This document shows, piece after piece, positions 1 to 8,875 of a stretch of DNA of 64,000 nt. Each line of letters opens with the position of its first letter. The first letter of the stretch is position 1. The translations under genes were made by a program, and so were the position numbers. A model generated the notes under the pieces. The model saw only the letters and a list, made by a program, of their open reading frames with translations. It did not search any database and was not told where the DNA came from. This DNA is from Bog-473 sp963730395 (GTDB lineage Bacteria > Actinomycetota > Acidimicrobiia > Acidimicrobiales > RAAP-2), in assembly GCA_963730395.1 (NCBI GenBank), contig CAVSSK010000023.1:124001-188000 (forward strand). Reading direction: 5' to 3'.

Positions 1-1
1 G

Positions 2-575
2 GGCTACGACCCGTCGGGCGCGGCCAAGCTGATCTCGCAGGTCTCCAAGCAGTCGGGGCCGGTCACCTTCAACCTGAACGCGATCAGCAACCCCGACGTG
101 CTGCGGGCCGCCCAGTTCCTCCAGCAGGCCTGGCAGACGGCCGGCATGCACGTGAACATCAACATCCTGGCCCAGTCGACCCTCATCAACGACGCGCTGG
201 CCGGCACCTACCAGGCCACCACCTGGCGCCAGTTCGGCGCCGTCGACCCCGACCTCAACTACGTCTGGTGGACGACCCAGCTGGCTTCGGGCCCCATAGC
301 CCTCAACATGGCCCGCAACGTCGACCCCCGCATTCAGGCGGCCCTGCTCACCGGGCGGACGACGGACGCCCACGCGACGCGAGTGAAGGCGTACCAGCAG
401 ATCAACCAGTATCTCGCCCAGGACATCCCGTATCTGTGGCTGGCCCGCGACACCTGGGCCGTGGTGGCCAACCCCAAGGTGCAGAATTTCGCCAACCCGA
501 CCACGCTGACCGGGAAGCAAGGCCATCGCCTTCGACGAGGGCGTGCTCTGGCCGACGCAGATCTGGGTGTCGTAG
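2..575 (+). CDS. Peptide-type ABC transporter solute-binding protein, 3' end, frameshifted
   Basis: This is the last ~190 residues of an extracellular solute-binding protein of family 5 (oligopeptide/nickel type), which would deliver ligand to an ABC importer at the outer face of the membrane. The 5' end lies outside the window. The closing segment with DIPYLWLARD followed by a short beta-rich tail is typical of the family's C-terminal lobe. The frame that begins at base 2 reads to LTGKQ near base 523. The neighbouring frame then supplies KAIAFDEGVLWPTQIWVS and the stop at 573-575, so one base is in excess around 517-525. It converges with the ABC-F gene, 14 nt away. No permease or ATPase of the importer is visible in the window. 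The family is clear; the substrate is unknown. Confidence 0.75.
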
Positions 576-589
576 GGGCCTCGCTGTCG

Positions 590-2189
590 CTAGCGCATCT
601 CGACGTCGTCGAGGTACTCCTCGCGCCAGTGCGTGAAGCGCTCCTCGGGCAGGCGGAGGCAGTAGGTCGGGCGGAGGGCCTCCACGAAGGCGCGCTCGTG
701 GCTGACGGCCACGATGGTCCCCGGCCACGCGCCGAGCATGGCGCCCGACGGCGGCGATGGACGAGGGGTCGAGGTTGTTGGTGGGCTCGTCGAGCAGCAG
801 GAGGTTCACCTCGCCGGCCGCCAGCATCGCCAGGCCGAGCTTGGCGCGCTCGCCCCCTGAGAGCGTGGACGGCAGCTGGTCGGCTGCCTTCGACGGCAGG
901 CCGAAGGAACCCAGGAGCGCCCGCCGGTCCCGCTCGGACCTCAGCACGGCGTCGCTCACGTTGGCCAGCGCCGGGCGCGTGGGGTCGATCTGCTCGTGCT
1001 CCTGCGCGAAGTAGCCGACCTCGACGTTGGCACCGAGCTCGATGACGCCGTTGGACGGCTCCTGCACCCCGGCCAGGCAGCGCAGCAGTGAGGACTTCCC
1101 GGCGCCGTTGCGCCCGATGATCACGATGTGGTCGCCGCGGCCGGCGTGGAAGGTCACGTCGGCGAGCACCTCGTTGCTGCCGTAGCGCACACCCAGCTTC
1201 GCCACCTCGAGCGGCGTGGCACCGGAGCGGGGCGGCGGCGGGAGCTTGAAGACATTGGCGCGCTCCCGCTTGTCGACCTGCGTACGCTCGGCATGGAGCC
1301 GCTCGACCCGCTTGTCGAGCGCCTTGGCCTTGCGGGCGCGCTTCTCGGTGCTGGCCCGCATCGAGTCGGCCAGCGTCGAGAGCCGGTTGATCTCGCGCTT
1401 CTCCAGCTCGGCGGCGCGCTCGCGCTGGGACTGGTCCGCCTCGTGCTGCGCCTGAAAGCGCGAGTAGTTGCCCTTCCACTCGGTCATCCTCTGGTTCGAG
1501 ATGTGCAGCACCTTGGTGATGGACTGGTCGAGCAGCTTGAGGTCGTGGCTCACCACCAGCAGCGCGCCACCGAAGCGCGCCAGCTCGTCGAGCAGCCAGC
1601 GCTTGGCCGAGCGGTCGAGGTGGTTGGTGGGCTCGTCGAGGATCATCAGCTCGGGCTCCTGGAAGAGGACCCGCATGATGTCCACGCGTCGCCGCTGGCC
1701 GCCGGACAGCTCGTCGATGTCCTCGAGCAGCAGCTCCTGGCGGAGGCCCAGGCCGTCGGCCAGGCGGGCCATGACGGCTTCGGCCTCGTAGCCGCCGTTC
1801 GACTGGAACTGCTCCTGCAGGTCGGTGAAGAGCTCGATGTTCTCCTCCGAGGGCTCGTCGGCCATGGCGTGGCGCGCCGCACCGAGGGCGTCGTCGAGCA
1901 CGTCGAGACCCCGGGCCGAGAGGACGTGCGAGAACCCGGTGGTCTCGAGCCCCAGGCCGCCGGCGATGGGGGCCTGGGGGAGGTACCCGAAGGACCCCAG
2001 CAGCCGGACGTTGCCCCGGTGCCGCAACTGCGGGGTCGGCTCGCCCACCAGCACGGAGATGAAGGAGGACTTCCCGGTGCCGTTGCGCCCGACCAGCCCG
2101 ACCTTCTCGCCGGCGCCGACCACGAAGGAGGCGTCCGAGAGCAGGGTGCGGTCACCGATTTCGATGGTCAGGGCCGATCCGACGATCAC
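590..2189 (-). CDS. ABC-F family ATPase (ribosome-associated type), frameshifted near the C-terminus
   Basis: This is a soluble protein with two ATP-binding cassettes and no membrane segment, the ABC-F layout of translation factors and ribosome-protection proteins. Domain 1 has Walker A GRNGTGKSS (residues 34-42), signature LSGGQRRR (161-168) and Walker B LMILDEP (181-187). A charged linker of about 70 residues follows (about 235-310). Domain 2 has GRNGAGKSS, LSGGERAKLGLA and LLLLDEPTNNLD. The frame breaks just after the second Walker B (bases 741-750). The next frame supplies MLGAWPGTIVAVSHERAF and ends DDVEMR at 590, giving ~533 residues, the usual size. It starts at GTG with no ribosome binding site. 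Whether it acts like EttA or confers drug resistance cannot be told from sequence; the adjacent MFS exporter makes resistance possible. Confidence 0.85.
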
Positions 2190-2194
2190 GGCAC

Positions 2195-2200
2195 ATTGTA
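2195..2200 (-). promoter_or_regulatory. -10-like hexamer of the ABC-F gene
   Basis: TACAAT ends 5 nt before the GTG start at 2189. It shares a 44-nt divergent spacer with the MFS gene. Confidence 0.45.
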
Positions 2201-2221
2201 CGAGCGGGAACCCGTGCTCGA

Positions 2222-2227
2222 TACACT
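2222..2227 (+). promoter_or_regulatory. -10-like hexamer of the MFS gene
   Basis: TACACT lies 6 nt before GTG at 2234. A TTGTAC at 2196-2201 is a poor -35 candidate because the spacer would be 20 nt. Confidence 0.45.
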
Positions 2228-2233
2228 CCGCAC

Positions 2234-3847
2234 GTGCCCGCGCTGGATCGCAAATGGTGGACCCTGATCGCCGTCTGCACCGCGACCTTCATGCTGCTCC
2301 TCGACATCACGGTCGTGAACGTGGCGCTGCCTGACATCCAGCGATCCCTGCACGCGAGCTTCTCGGACCTGCAGTGGGTGGTGGACGCCTATTCGCTGAC
2401 CCTGGCTGCGTTCCTGTTGACCGCCGGCGTCCTCGGCGACATCTACGGCCGCCGGGAGGTCTTCGCGATCGGACTGGTCGTCTTCTCGCTCGCGTCACTG
2501 CTCTGCGGGCTCTCCACGACGCCGTTGATGCTGAATCTGGCCCGTGCCGTCCAGGGCGTCGGCGGCGCCATCATGTTCGCCACCTCGCTCGCCTTGATCG
2601 CCGGCGCGTTCGTGGGGAGGGACCGGGGGACCGCCTTCGGCCTCTACGGCGCGGTGATCGGCGGAGCCGTCGCGATCGGGCCCCTCATCGGCGGCGCCAT
2701 CACGAGCGGCATCGGCTGGCGCTGGATCTTCTTCGTCAACGTCCCCATCGGGGTCCTCGCCGTCATCATCACGATCACAAAGATCGCCGAGTCCAAGGAC
2801 CCCAGGGAGCGCCGCATCGACTGGGTCGGCTTCGTCACGTTCTCCGCCAGCCTGTTCGTCCTGGTGTTCGCGCTCGTGCGCGGCAACGACCTCGGTTGGG
2901 GCAGTGCGACCATCGTGGGGCTCTTCGCGGCGTCGGCCGTCCTCATGGTGGTGTTCATCTTCAATGAGCTCCACTCCCGCGATCCGATGCTCGACCTCGG
3001 CCTCTTCAGGATCCCCGCCTTTGTCGGGCTGTCCGTGGTGGCGTTCACCCTGGCGTCGTCCATCTTCGCGATGTTCTTGTACCTGACCCTCTACATCCAG
3101 GACGACCTGGGCTATGGCCCGTTCGCCGCCGGCATCCGATTCCTCCCACAGACACTCGTCATCTTCTTCTGGTCCTTCTTCGCCGGGCGGCTGACCGTGC
3201 GCGTGCGCTCGCGCTATCTCCTGGGCATCGGGATGCTCATCGTCACGGCTGCGCTCCTTGCGATGGGGACGACCAAGCCCACATCGGGCTGGACCGTGTT
3301 GCTGCCCGGGTTCATCCTGGCCGGCTTCGGGGCGGGTACGGTCAACCCGGTCCTGGCCTCGGGTGCGGTCTCGGTCGTGCAGCCCCAGCGCAGTGGCATG
3401 GCCTCCGGGGCCAACAACACGTTCCGGCAGGTGGGCATCGCCACTGGCATCGCGGTGCTGGGGGCGGTGTTCCAGAGTCAGATCGTGCGGTACACGACGA
3501 GCGCGCTCGGCAAGACGGTCTCGGGCAAGGAGGTGCTGAGTCGGGGCGGTGCGCATCTGCGCGGCGCCCTCTCGGCTGGGGAGGTGCACCAAGTGGCCGC
3601 CTCCATACCCGACGCCGCTGCCCGGGGAGCCCTGCTCAGCGCATACCACGCGGGGTTCTCGGCCACCCTGAACCACCTGATGGACATCGGGGCGATCGTC
3701 GCCTTCGTCGGTGCCGTGTGCGCCTTCGCGCTGGTGCGCCAGCGGGATTTCGTCATCCCGACCGGGGCGGGGGGGCCGCCGAGCGGATCGGCGCCGGCCG
3801 ATGCCACTGCCCCTGCTGCCGTTGGCGCGCCCGCCGCGCATGCTTGA
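2234..3847 (+). CDS. MFS drug exporter, DHA2 (14-TMS, EmrB/QacA-like)
   Basis: This 537-residue inner-membrane transporter is expected to export small lipophilic or cationic compounds using the proton gradient. Family motifs are clear: LDITVVNVALP in the first helix (motif D1), GDIYGRR (motif A, residues ~68-74), RAVQGVGGA (motif B) and the GPLIGG plus WRWIFFVNVPIG pair (motif C region). The length and the number of hydrophobic stretches fit 14 helices. The C-terminal ~25 residues are an Ala/Pro-rich tail. The GTG start is divergent from ABC-F, and the stop overlaps the next gene by 8 nt. The family is certain; the substrate cannot be inferred. Confidence 0.92.
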   Translation: MPALDRKWWTLIAVCTATFMLLLDITVVNVALPDIQRSLHASFSDLQWVVDAYSLTLAAFLLTAGVLGDIYGRREVFAIGLVVFSLASLLCGLSTTPLMLNLARAVQGVGGAIMFATSLALIAGAFVGRDRGTAFGLYGAVIGGAVAIGPLIGGAITSGIGWRWIFFVNVPIGVLAVIITITKIAESKDPRERRIDWVGFVTFSASLFVLVFALVRGNDLGWGSATIVGLFAASAVLMVVFIFNELHSRDPMLDLGLFRIPAFVGLSVVAFTLASSIFAMFLYLTLYIQDDLGYGPFAAGIRFLPQTLVIFFWSFFAGRLTVRVRSRYLLGIGMLIVTAALLAMGTTKPTSGWTVLLPGFILAGFGAGTVNPVLASGAVSVVQPQRSGMASGANNTFRQVGIATGIAVLGAVFQSQIVRYTTSALGKTVSGKEVLSRGGAHLRGALSAGEVHQVAASIPDAAARGALLSAYHAGFSATLNHLMDIGAIVAFVGAVCAFALVRQRDFVIPTGAGGPPSGSAPADATAPAAVGAPAAHA

Positions 3848-4508
3848 GCCGTTCACGCTCGAGGGGATCTACGTACGGCTCGAGCCGCTGGACGAGTCGC
3901 ACGTCCCGGACCTGGTGGAGGCGGCCGCGGAGGACCGCGGGAGCTACGAGTGGACCTACACGCCGGAAGGGCTCGAGCAGATGACGGCCTACGTCCGCGA
4001 CGCTCGGGACAAGGTGGCGTCGGGGGACCACGTCGCCTTCGCCACCGTGCGCAAGGGCGCCGGGCCCGGCGTCACGGACCGGGTCGTGGGCGCCACGCGC
4101 TTCTGCGAGATCGCCCGGTGGCAATGGCCCCCGGGGGCCACCCACCAGCGCCACGACGTGCCCGACGTCGTCGACATCGGCTTCACCTGGCTGGCCGGAT
4201 CGGCCCAGCGGACCGCGGTCAACACCGAGGCCAAGCTGCTGATGCTGACGCACGCCTTCGAGCAGTGGCGCGTCCACCGGGTGGCGCTCCAGACCGACGT
4301 ACGCAACAAGCGCTCGTGGGCCGCCATCGAGCGGATCGGGGGGCAGCTCGACGGGATCATGCGCGCCGACCGGCCGGGCGCCGACGACACCGTGCGCACG
4401 TCGGCGCGCTTCTCCATCGTCGCCTCGGAATGGCCGGCGGTGAAGGCGCGCCTCACGGCGCAGTTGGGCCAGCGAGCCGGCGGCCAGGAGAGTGGTCCGA
4501 CGGACTAA
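3840..4508 (+). CDS. GNAT N-acetyltransferase (RimJ/RimL-like)
   Basis: This 222-residue protein resembles the RimJ/RimL group: an LEPFTLEGIYVRLEPLDESH start, a FTWLAGSAQRTAVNTEAKLLM acetyl-CoA-binding region and VALQTDVRNKRSWAAIERIG near the end. It would transfer an acetyl group from acetyl-CoA to a protein N-terminus or a small amine. I chose the ATG at 3840 because it gives the family N-terminus and overlaps the MFS stop (ATGCTTGA), implying translational coupling; an upstream in-frame ATG at 3801 would add a low-complexity leader. The stop overlaps the convergent clpS stop by 4 nt. The substrate is unknown. Confidence 0.85.
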   Translation: MLEPFTLEGIYVRLEPLDESHVPDLVEAAAEDRGSYEWTYTPEGLEQMTAYVRDARDKVASGDHVAFATVRKGAGPGVTDRVVGATRFCEIARWQWPPGATHQRHDVPDVVDIGFTWLAGSAQRTAVNTEAKLLMLTHAFEQWRVHRVALQTDVRNKRSWAAIERIGGQLDGIMRADRPGADDTVRTSARFSIVASEWPAVKARLTAQLGQRAGGQESGPTD

Positions 4509-4816
4509 GCCCGCGAGAGCGTGGCCGAGATCTTGCGCCGGTGCAGGGCGTGCACGGCAGCCTCGGCCTCGTCCTTGGGCCGCACGGCGGCCACCGCCTT
4601 ACCGGTCCGGTGGATCCTCCAGGCCAGCTGGTCGGCTCGCTCGACGGTGTGGCCGAAGATCTCCACGAATGCCTCGATGACCGTCTGGAAGGTGGTCACA
4701 TCGTCGTTCCAGACGATCACCGCCCACAGGTCCTCGAAGTCGAAGAAGGCGTCGATGTCCCCGTCGGCAACTTCTGGCAGGTTGATGGTCGAGGGGTGGT
4801 CGAGCGTTGACGTCAT
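4505..4816 (-). CDS. clpS: ATP-dependent Clp protease adaptor ClpS
   Basis: This 103-residue protein carries the ClpS core: WAVIVWNDDVTTF, then FGHTVERADQLAWRIHRTGKAVA. ClpS binds N-degron substrates and hands them to the Clp unfoldase in the cytoplasm. The NDD segment corresponds to the N-end-residue pocket and the H-x3-G-K-A segment to the family's core helix. The first ~28 residues form the usual flexible arm. The ATG at 4816 fits the family length; the longer frame upstream is not ClpS-like. No clpA/clpC gene is nearby. It converges with the GNAT gene. Confidence 0.9.
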   Translation of the reverse strand: MTSTLDHPSTINLPEVADGDIDAFFDFEDLWAVIVWNDDVTTFQTVIEAFVEIFGHTVERADQLAWRIHRTGKAVAAVRPKDEAEAAVHALHRRKISATLSRA

Positions 4817-4871
4817 CGTTGGATGCTTTCGGGCCTGCAATTTCGGCCCATTGCAGTGTAGTCCCGCGCTG

Positions 4872-4877
4872 TAGCGT
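4872..4877 (+). promoter_or_regulatory. -10-like hexamer of the alcohol dehydrogenase gene
   Basis: TAGCGT lies 6 nt before ATG at 4884. TTGCAG at 4851-4856 is a weak -35 candidate with a 15-nt spacer. Confidence 0.4.
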
Positions 4878-4883
4878 GCGGGT

Positions 4884-5927
4884 ATGCGAGCCACCGTCCT
4901 CGAAGGGCCGCGCGACGTCCGGGTCGAGGACGTGCCCGACCCCGTGCTCCCCGGACCCGAAGGAGTCATCGTCAGGGTCGAGCGGACAGCGATCTGCGGG
5001 TCCGATCTGCACCTGTACCACGACGCGCCGACAGGGGTTGGCATCCGGCTCGGCCACGAGGTGATCGGGACGGTGGCCGAGGCCGGCCCGCACGTGCGCA
5101 GCGTCGGAGTGGGCGACCGGGTGCTGGTCTCGGGAGTCGTCGGCTGCGGCGTCTGTGTCCCGTGCCGAGCGGGTCAGCCCAATGTCTGCCTCGCCGACAA
5201 GTCCGCCGCGTTCGGGACGGTGCCCGACCTCCCCGGCGGGCAGGCGGAGGCGATGGCCGTCCCCTTCGCGGATGTCTTCGCGCTGCCGATCCCCGAGGGG
5301 GTGGCCGACGACGAAGCCGTGCTGTTGACCGACATCCTCCCGACCGGGTACCTCGGCGCACTCCGCGCCTCCATCCGGCCCGGCGCCACCGTCGTCGTGG
5401 TCGGGCTGGGCCCCGTCGGTGTCATGGCACTGCAGTGCGCCGCCCTTTTCGGCCCCGCCCGGATCCTGGCCGTGGACATGGTCCCCGAGCGGCTGGCCCG
5501 GGCCGAGGCGCTCGGGGCCGAGCCCATCGACGCCCGCTCCGCGCCGGGGTCGGTCCAGGTCCTCGAGGCGACCGGCGGCCGCGGTGCCGACTCGGTGATC
5601 GAGGCCGTCGGGGCCGACGCCACCGTGCTCGACGCCCTGGCCTGCGTCGCCACCGGAGGCACCGTCTCGATCGTGGGGGTCAACCTCTCCATGGAGCTCC
5701 CCTTCCCGATGGGACTGGTCTTCCTCAAGAGCCTCACGGTGCGCACCGTCTTCGCACCGGTACCGGGGACCTGGCCCGCCCTCGTCCCGCTGGTGCAGTC
5801 CGGCCGTCTCGACCTTGCCGGCACCTTCACCCACCGGATGGGCCTGAGCCAGGCCGCCGAGGCCTACGAGCTCTTCGACTCCCGGGCCGACGGCGTCTTG
5901 AAGGTCTTGTTGGACCCGAAGCTCTGA
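4884..5927 (+). CDS. Zinc-dependent alcohol dehydrogenase (MDR superfamily)
   Basis: This 347-residue medium-chain dehydrogenase would oxidise an alcohol or polyol with NAD(P)+ in the cytoplasm. The catalytic zinc site is intact (Cys in ICGSDLH, then GHEVIG). The structural zinc motif has all four cysteines (GCGVCVPCRAGQPNVC). The Rossmann loop is GLGPVG. The overall shape resembles the threonine/sorbitol dehydrogenase-like branch, but no substrate-defining residue can be read. The reading frame overlaps the convergent membrane-protein gene by 64 nt at the 3' end. It looks monocistronic. Confidence 0.9.
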   Translation: MRATVLEGPRDVRVEDVPDPVLPGPEGVIVRVERTAICGSDLHLYHDAPTGVGIRLGHEVIGTVAEAGPHVRSVGVGDRVLVSGVVGCGVCVPCRAGQPNVCLADKSAAFGTVPDLPGGQAEAMAVPFADVFALPIPEGVADDEAVLLTDILPTGYLGALRASIRPGATVVVVGLGPVGVMALQCAALFGPARILAVDMVPERLARAEALGAEPIDARSAPGSVQVLEATGGRGADSVIEAVGADATVLDALACVATGGTVSIVGVNLSMELPFPMGLVFLKSLTVRTVFAPVPGTWPALVPLVQSGRLDLAGTFTHRMGLSQAAEAYELFDSRADGVLKVLLDPKL

Positions 5928-7030
5928 GCGCCCTGGGGCTCGTCGGGGGTCCGGTTGTAGATGAGCGGCCACTCTGAGGCGCCCAACTCCGGGCGATTCA
6001 GGAACCACGGGGCGGGCGGCGGTGAGATCAACTCCGTCAGCGCGTCGACGATGGGCTCGTAGTTCACCCGCCACCCCTGGAAGTGCCGCCACGACTCGTC
6101 CAGGTCGCGCTCGAGCGGGAAATGGACGTCCTGCAACCGCTTGAACCCGTCCTCGAACTCCTTCTTCGTGAGCCGGATGCCCGTGGTGGGCAGCGGATCG
6201 GCGTCGTAGGGGATGCGCAGCGCCCGAGCCATGGAGCGCAGGCACCGGATCCCCATCGACAGGCACAGACGCGACTCGTGCGGGCTCAGCTGCGGGCTCG
6301 CGGAGTGGTAGAGGGCGGCCGAGTCCATCATGGCGACCAGCCCGACCAGCCAGCTGCGTGAGGAGACCGGCGAGCGGAACCAGATCAGCCCGGGGTAATT
6401 GGCGTGGCTCTCGGACACCGCGGAAGCCCAGCGCTCCCAGTCCGAGTAGAGGGGCGGGAGCTCGTCCATGGTGTCGAGCCAGTAGTGGCGGGCCAGGATC
6501 TCGGGCCCCCACGCCGGGGCGCCGCCACGGGCGTCGAGCAGCGTCACCTCGGTCTCCCGGGCGGCGAACGCGTTGTAGAGCGCGGGGAGGTAGGCGATCT
6601 CGAGTGCGACGACACCGAGGCCGATGCCGGCGCCGAGGATCTCGAGCGTCCGCGGGCCGGCACCGCTGGCCGTGGCGATGCCCAGCGTGGTCACCGAGGA
6701 GCCGGCGACGCCCATGGCGTCGAGGAAGTTGACGCCGCTGTTCCACCAGATGACCAAGGAGAAACCGAGCAGGATCAGGCACAGCCAAAGCCCGAACAGC
6801 GTGACCACCGAGCCGGGGCCGACGAACGAGAGGACGCGGTCACGCACCTCGTAATTCGGGAGGCGAACGACGAGCTTGCGCGCCAGGCCGCCGAGGAGGC
6901 GCGCCACGCCGCGCATCATGCGCGAGGACGACGCACGTGGCAGCACGAGGGACGTGAACACACTCCAGACCGTCAGGACGATGATGACGACGCCCGCGAC
7001 GGATGCGACCAGGCGCGCGACCGTCTCCAT
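5864..7030 (-). CDS. Membrane protein with an ion-channel-like pore motif
   Basis: This 388-residue protein has an N-terminal hydrophobic helix (about 8-32), a second helix (about 72-97), a short re-entrant stretch SSVTTLGIA and a further helix (about 128-150). A soluble C-terminal half of ~230 residues follows. The helix, pore-loop, helix order and the TTLG signature resemble two-helix potassium-channel domains, but the filter lacks the usual G-Y/F-G. The soluble part has no motif I recognise. Its last 21 codons overlap the dehydrogenase gene on the other strand. A CAGGAT hexamer sits 6 nt before the ATG. The channel assignment is tentative. Confidence 0.6.
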   Translation of the reverse strand: METVARLVASVAGVVIIVLTVWSVFTSLVLPRASSSRMMRGVARLLGGLARKLVVRLPNYEVRDRVLSFVGPGSVVTLFGLWLCLILLGFSLVIWWNSGVNFLDAMGVAGSSVTTLGIATASGAGPRTLEILGAGIGLGVVALEIAYLPALYNAFAARETEVTLLDARGGAPAWGPEILARHYWLDTMDELPPLYSDWERWASAVSESHANYPGLIWFRSPVSSRSWLVGLVAMMDSAALYHSASPQLSPHESRLCLSMGIRCLRSMARALRIPYDADPLPTTGIRLTKKEFEDGFKRLQDVHFPLERDLDESWRHFQGWRVNYEPIVDALTELISPPPAPWFLNRPELGASEWPLIYNRTPDEPQGAQSFGSNKTFKTPSARESKSS

Positions 7031-7075
7031 CGCGCCATCCTGCCAGATGCCCGGGCGCCCGCCTCGGGAACGCCG

Positions 7076-8875
7076 TCAGAGCGATGCGTACCGCGCCGCC
7101 GGCCGGCCGCTTGCCACGAGGGACGCAGGCACGTCGATCAGGCGCGAGCGAAGCAGCTCGCCCAGACCCTTCGCCTGCGTGTCGACTCGCAGGTTCGACG
7201 CCACACCCCACCCGAGGATGCCGTGCACGACGAAGTTCACGGCGCGCAGGTTCGCCATGTGGTACCGACTCACCGCGAAGGGCTCCACCTCGGGCAGGAG
7301 TGCCTTGAAGACGCCCGTGGTGAGGTGCTGGGCCAGCCAGGCGGCGACGGCGTCCTCGTCGGCCCACACCCCCACGTTGGCGTCGCCACCCTTGTCGCCC
7401 GAGCGCGCCCCGACGAGCACCCACAGCGGCACCCGCACGAGGTCCGCCGACGCAGCAACGTCGGTCTGCACCGGCGGGCGCGCGACCCGCTCGGCACCGG
7501 TGGTGGTGTCCCCGTACGCGGTGGAGGGCGGCGTGGCCGGGACCGCCTCCCCGTCGCACTCGAGGTGCGGCGTCACCGACGCCGCGGTCACCGTGGTCGG
7601 CCAGTAGCGCGCCACGCCCTGGGCGCCCGACGGCGCCGAGGTGAAGAACGTGCCGGGGTAGCTCGAGAGGCTGGTCTCGACGACCGCGCCGGAGAAGGCG
7701 CGGCCGACCATCTGCTCGTCGTCGCCCCGCACGGCCAGCCGCAGGTACGCCATGCCGCCGCCCGTCAGGTCGCCCGAGAGGTCCTCGGCCGACTCGAGGA
7801 AGGCGTCGCGCCCGCCGGGGATGCCCGCCCAGACCGCGTCGGCGGCGAAGCGGGCCTTCTCCCCCACCTGCGCGCCGGTCACGGCCAGCGTCATGGAGTT
7901 GCGCCAGCCCGCCTCGAGGTTCGCCGTCACCTTCAGGGTGGGCGGCGGCGGCTCACCGCGCACGCCGGCGATGCGCACCCGGTCCGGACCCGCCTGCGAA
8001 AGCTCGATGCTGTCGAAGCGGGCCACCGCGTCGGGGCTCAGGTAGCGCGGTCCACCGATCTCGTACAGCAGCTGCGCGGTCACCGTGCCGATCGTGACCG
8101 TGCCGCCCGTGCCCGGGTGCTTGGTGACCACCGACGAGCCGTCGGGGTACACCTCGGCCAGCGGGAAGCCGATCCGATCCCGGCCCGGCACCTCGTCGAA
8201 GAAGGCATAGTTGCCACCGCAGCACTGGGCGCCGCACTCGATGACGTGGCCCGCCACCACTGCCCCGGCGATGGCGTCGTGCTCGCCGTCGGCCCATCCG
8301 AAGGCGTGCAACGCAGGCCCGACCACGAGGGCGGCGTCGGTGACGCGGCCCGTGACGACCACCTGCGCGCCGGCGGCCAGGGCGTCCGCGATGGGGCGGG
8401 CGCGCAGGTACGCGTTGGCGGTGACGACGGCCGCCTCGTCCGGGAGTGGCTCGCCGGTGTCGAGATTGACGAACCGCTCCCCCGTGGCCCGCAGCTGGGC
8501 GAGCCGCGGCGTGATGTCGTCGCCCGAGACCGAGGCCACCCGCACCTCGATCCCCTGACGTCGTGCCAGCTCCTTCACGGCGCCCGCCAGCGCCTCGGGA
8601 TGGAGGCCACCGGCATTGGAGACCACGCTGATCCCCCGCTCCGCGCACGTCGGGAGGACCTCCTCGAGTTGGCGCAGGAACGTGCGCGCGTAGCCGCCGC
8701 TGCGCTCGCGTGTCTTGTGGAGGATGTACATCGTCAACTCGGCGAGCCAGTCGCCCGTCAACACGTCGATGGGACCGCCCTCGACCATCTCGCGGGCGGC
8801 GGACAGGCGGTCCCCGAAGAAACCGCTGCAGTTGGCCACCCGGAGCACGGAGGGGCGGTGGACGGGACCGCTCAC
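7076..8875 (-). CDS. AtuA-family acyl-CoA catabolism protein (DUF1446)
   Basis: This 599-residue protein matches the AtuA/DUF1446 family. The N-terminal part shows VANCSGFFGDRLSAAREM, DVLTGDWLAELTMYIL, SNAGGLHPEAL and VVTGRVTDAALVVGP. A separate C-terminal domain starts near WVLVGARSGDKGGDANVGVW. AtuA is required for acyclic terpene (citronellol/geranylate) use in pseudomonads; its reaction is not settled. The GTG at 8875 is chosen because it forms a GTGA overlap with the upstream carboxylase alpha gene, placing AtuA last in a translationally coupled operon. Close actinobacterial relatives may serve other branched acyl-CoAs. Confidence 0.85.
   Translation of the reverse strand: MSGPVHRPSVLRVANCSGFFGDRLSAAREMVEGGPIDVLTGDWLAELTMYILHKTRERSGGYARTFLRQLEEVLPTCAERGISVVSNAGGLHPEALAGAVKELARRQGIEVRVASVSGDDITPRLAQLRATGERFVNLDTGEPLPDEAAVVTANAYLRARPIADALAAGAQVVVTGRVTDAALVVGPALHAFGWADGEHDAIAGAVVAGHVIECGAQCCGGNYAFFDEVPGRDRIGFPLAEVYPDGSSVVTKHPGTGGTVTIGTVTAQLLYEIGGPRYLSPDAVARFDSIELSQAGPDRVRIAGVRGEPPPPTLKVTANLEAGWRNSMTLAVTGAQVGEKARFAADAVWAGIPGGRDAFLESAEDLSGDLTGGGMAYLRLAVRGDDEQMVGRAFSGAVVETSLSSYPGTFFTSAPSGAQGVARYWPTTVTAASVTPHLECDGEAVPATPPSTAYGDTTTGAERVARPPVQTDVAASADLVRVPLWVLVGARSGDKGGDANVGVWADEDAVAAWLAQHLTTGVFKALLPEVEPFAVSRYHMANLRAVNFVVHGILGWGVASNLRVDTQAKGLGELLRSRLIDVPASLVASGRPAARYASL

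Noticed and set aside
98..1045. 315-codon open frame running past the solute-binding protein
   Set aside because: Past base ~523 it becomes low-complexity Arg/Ala sequence antisense to ABC-F; the real C-terminus is in the next frame.
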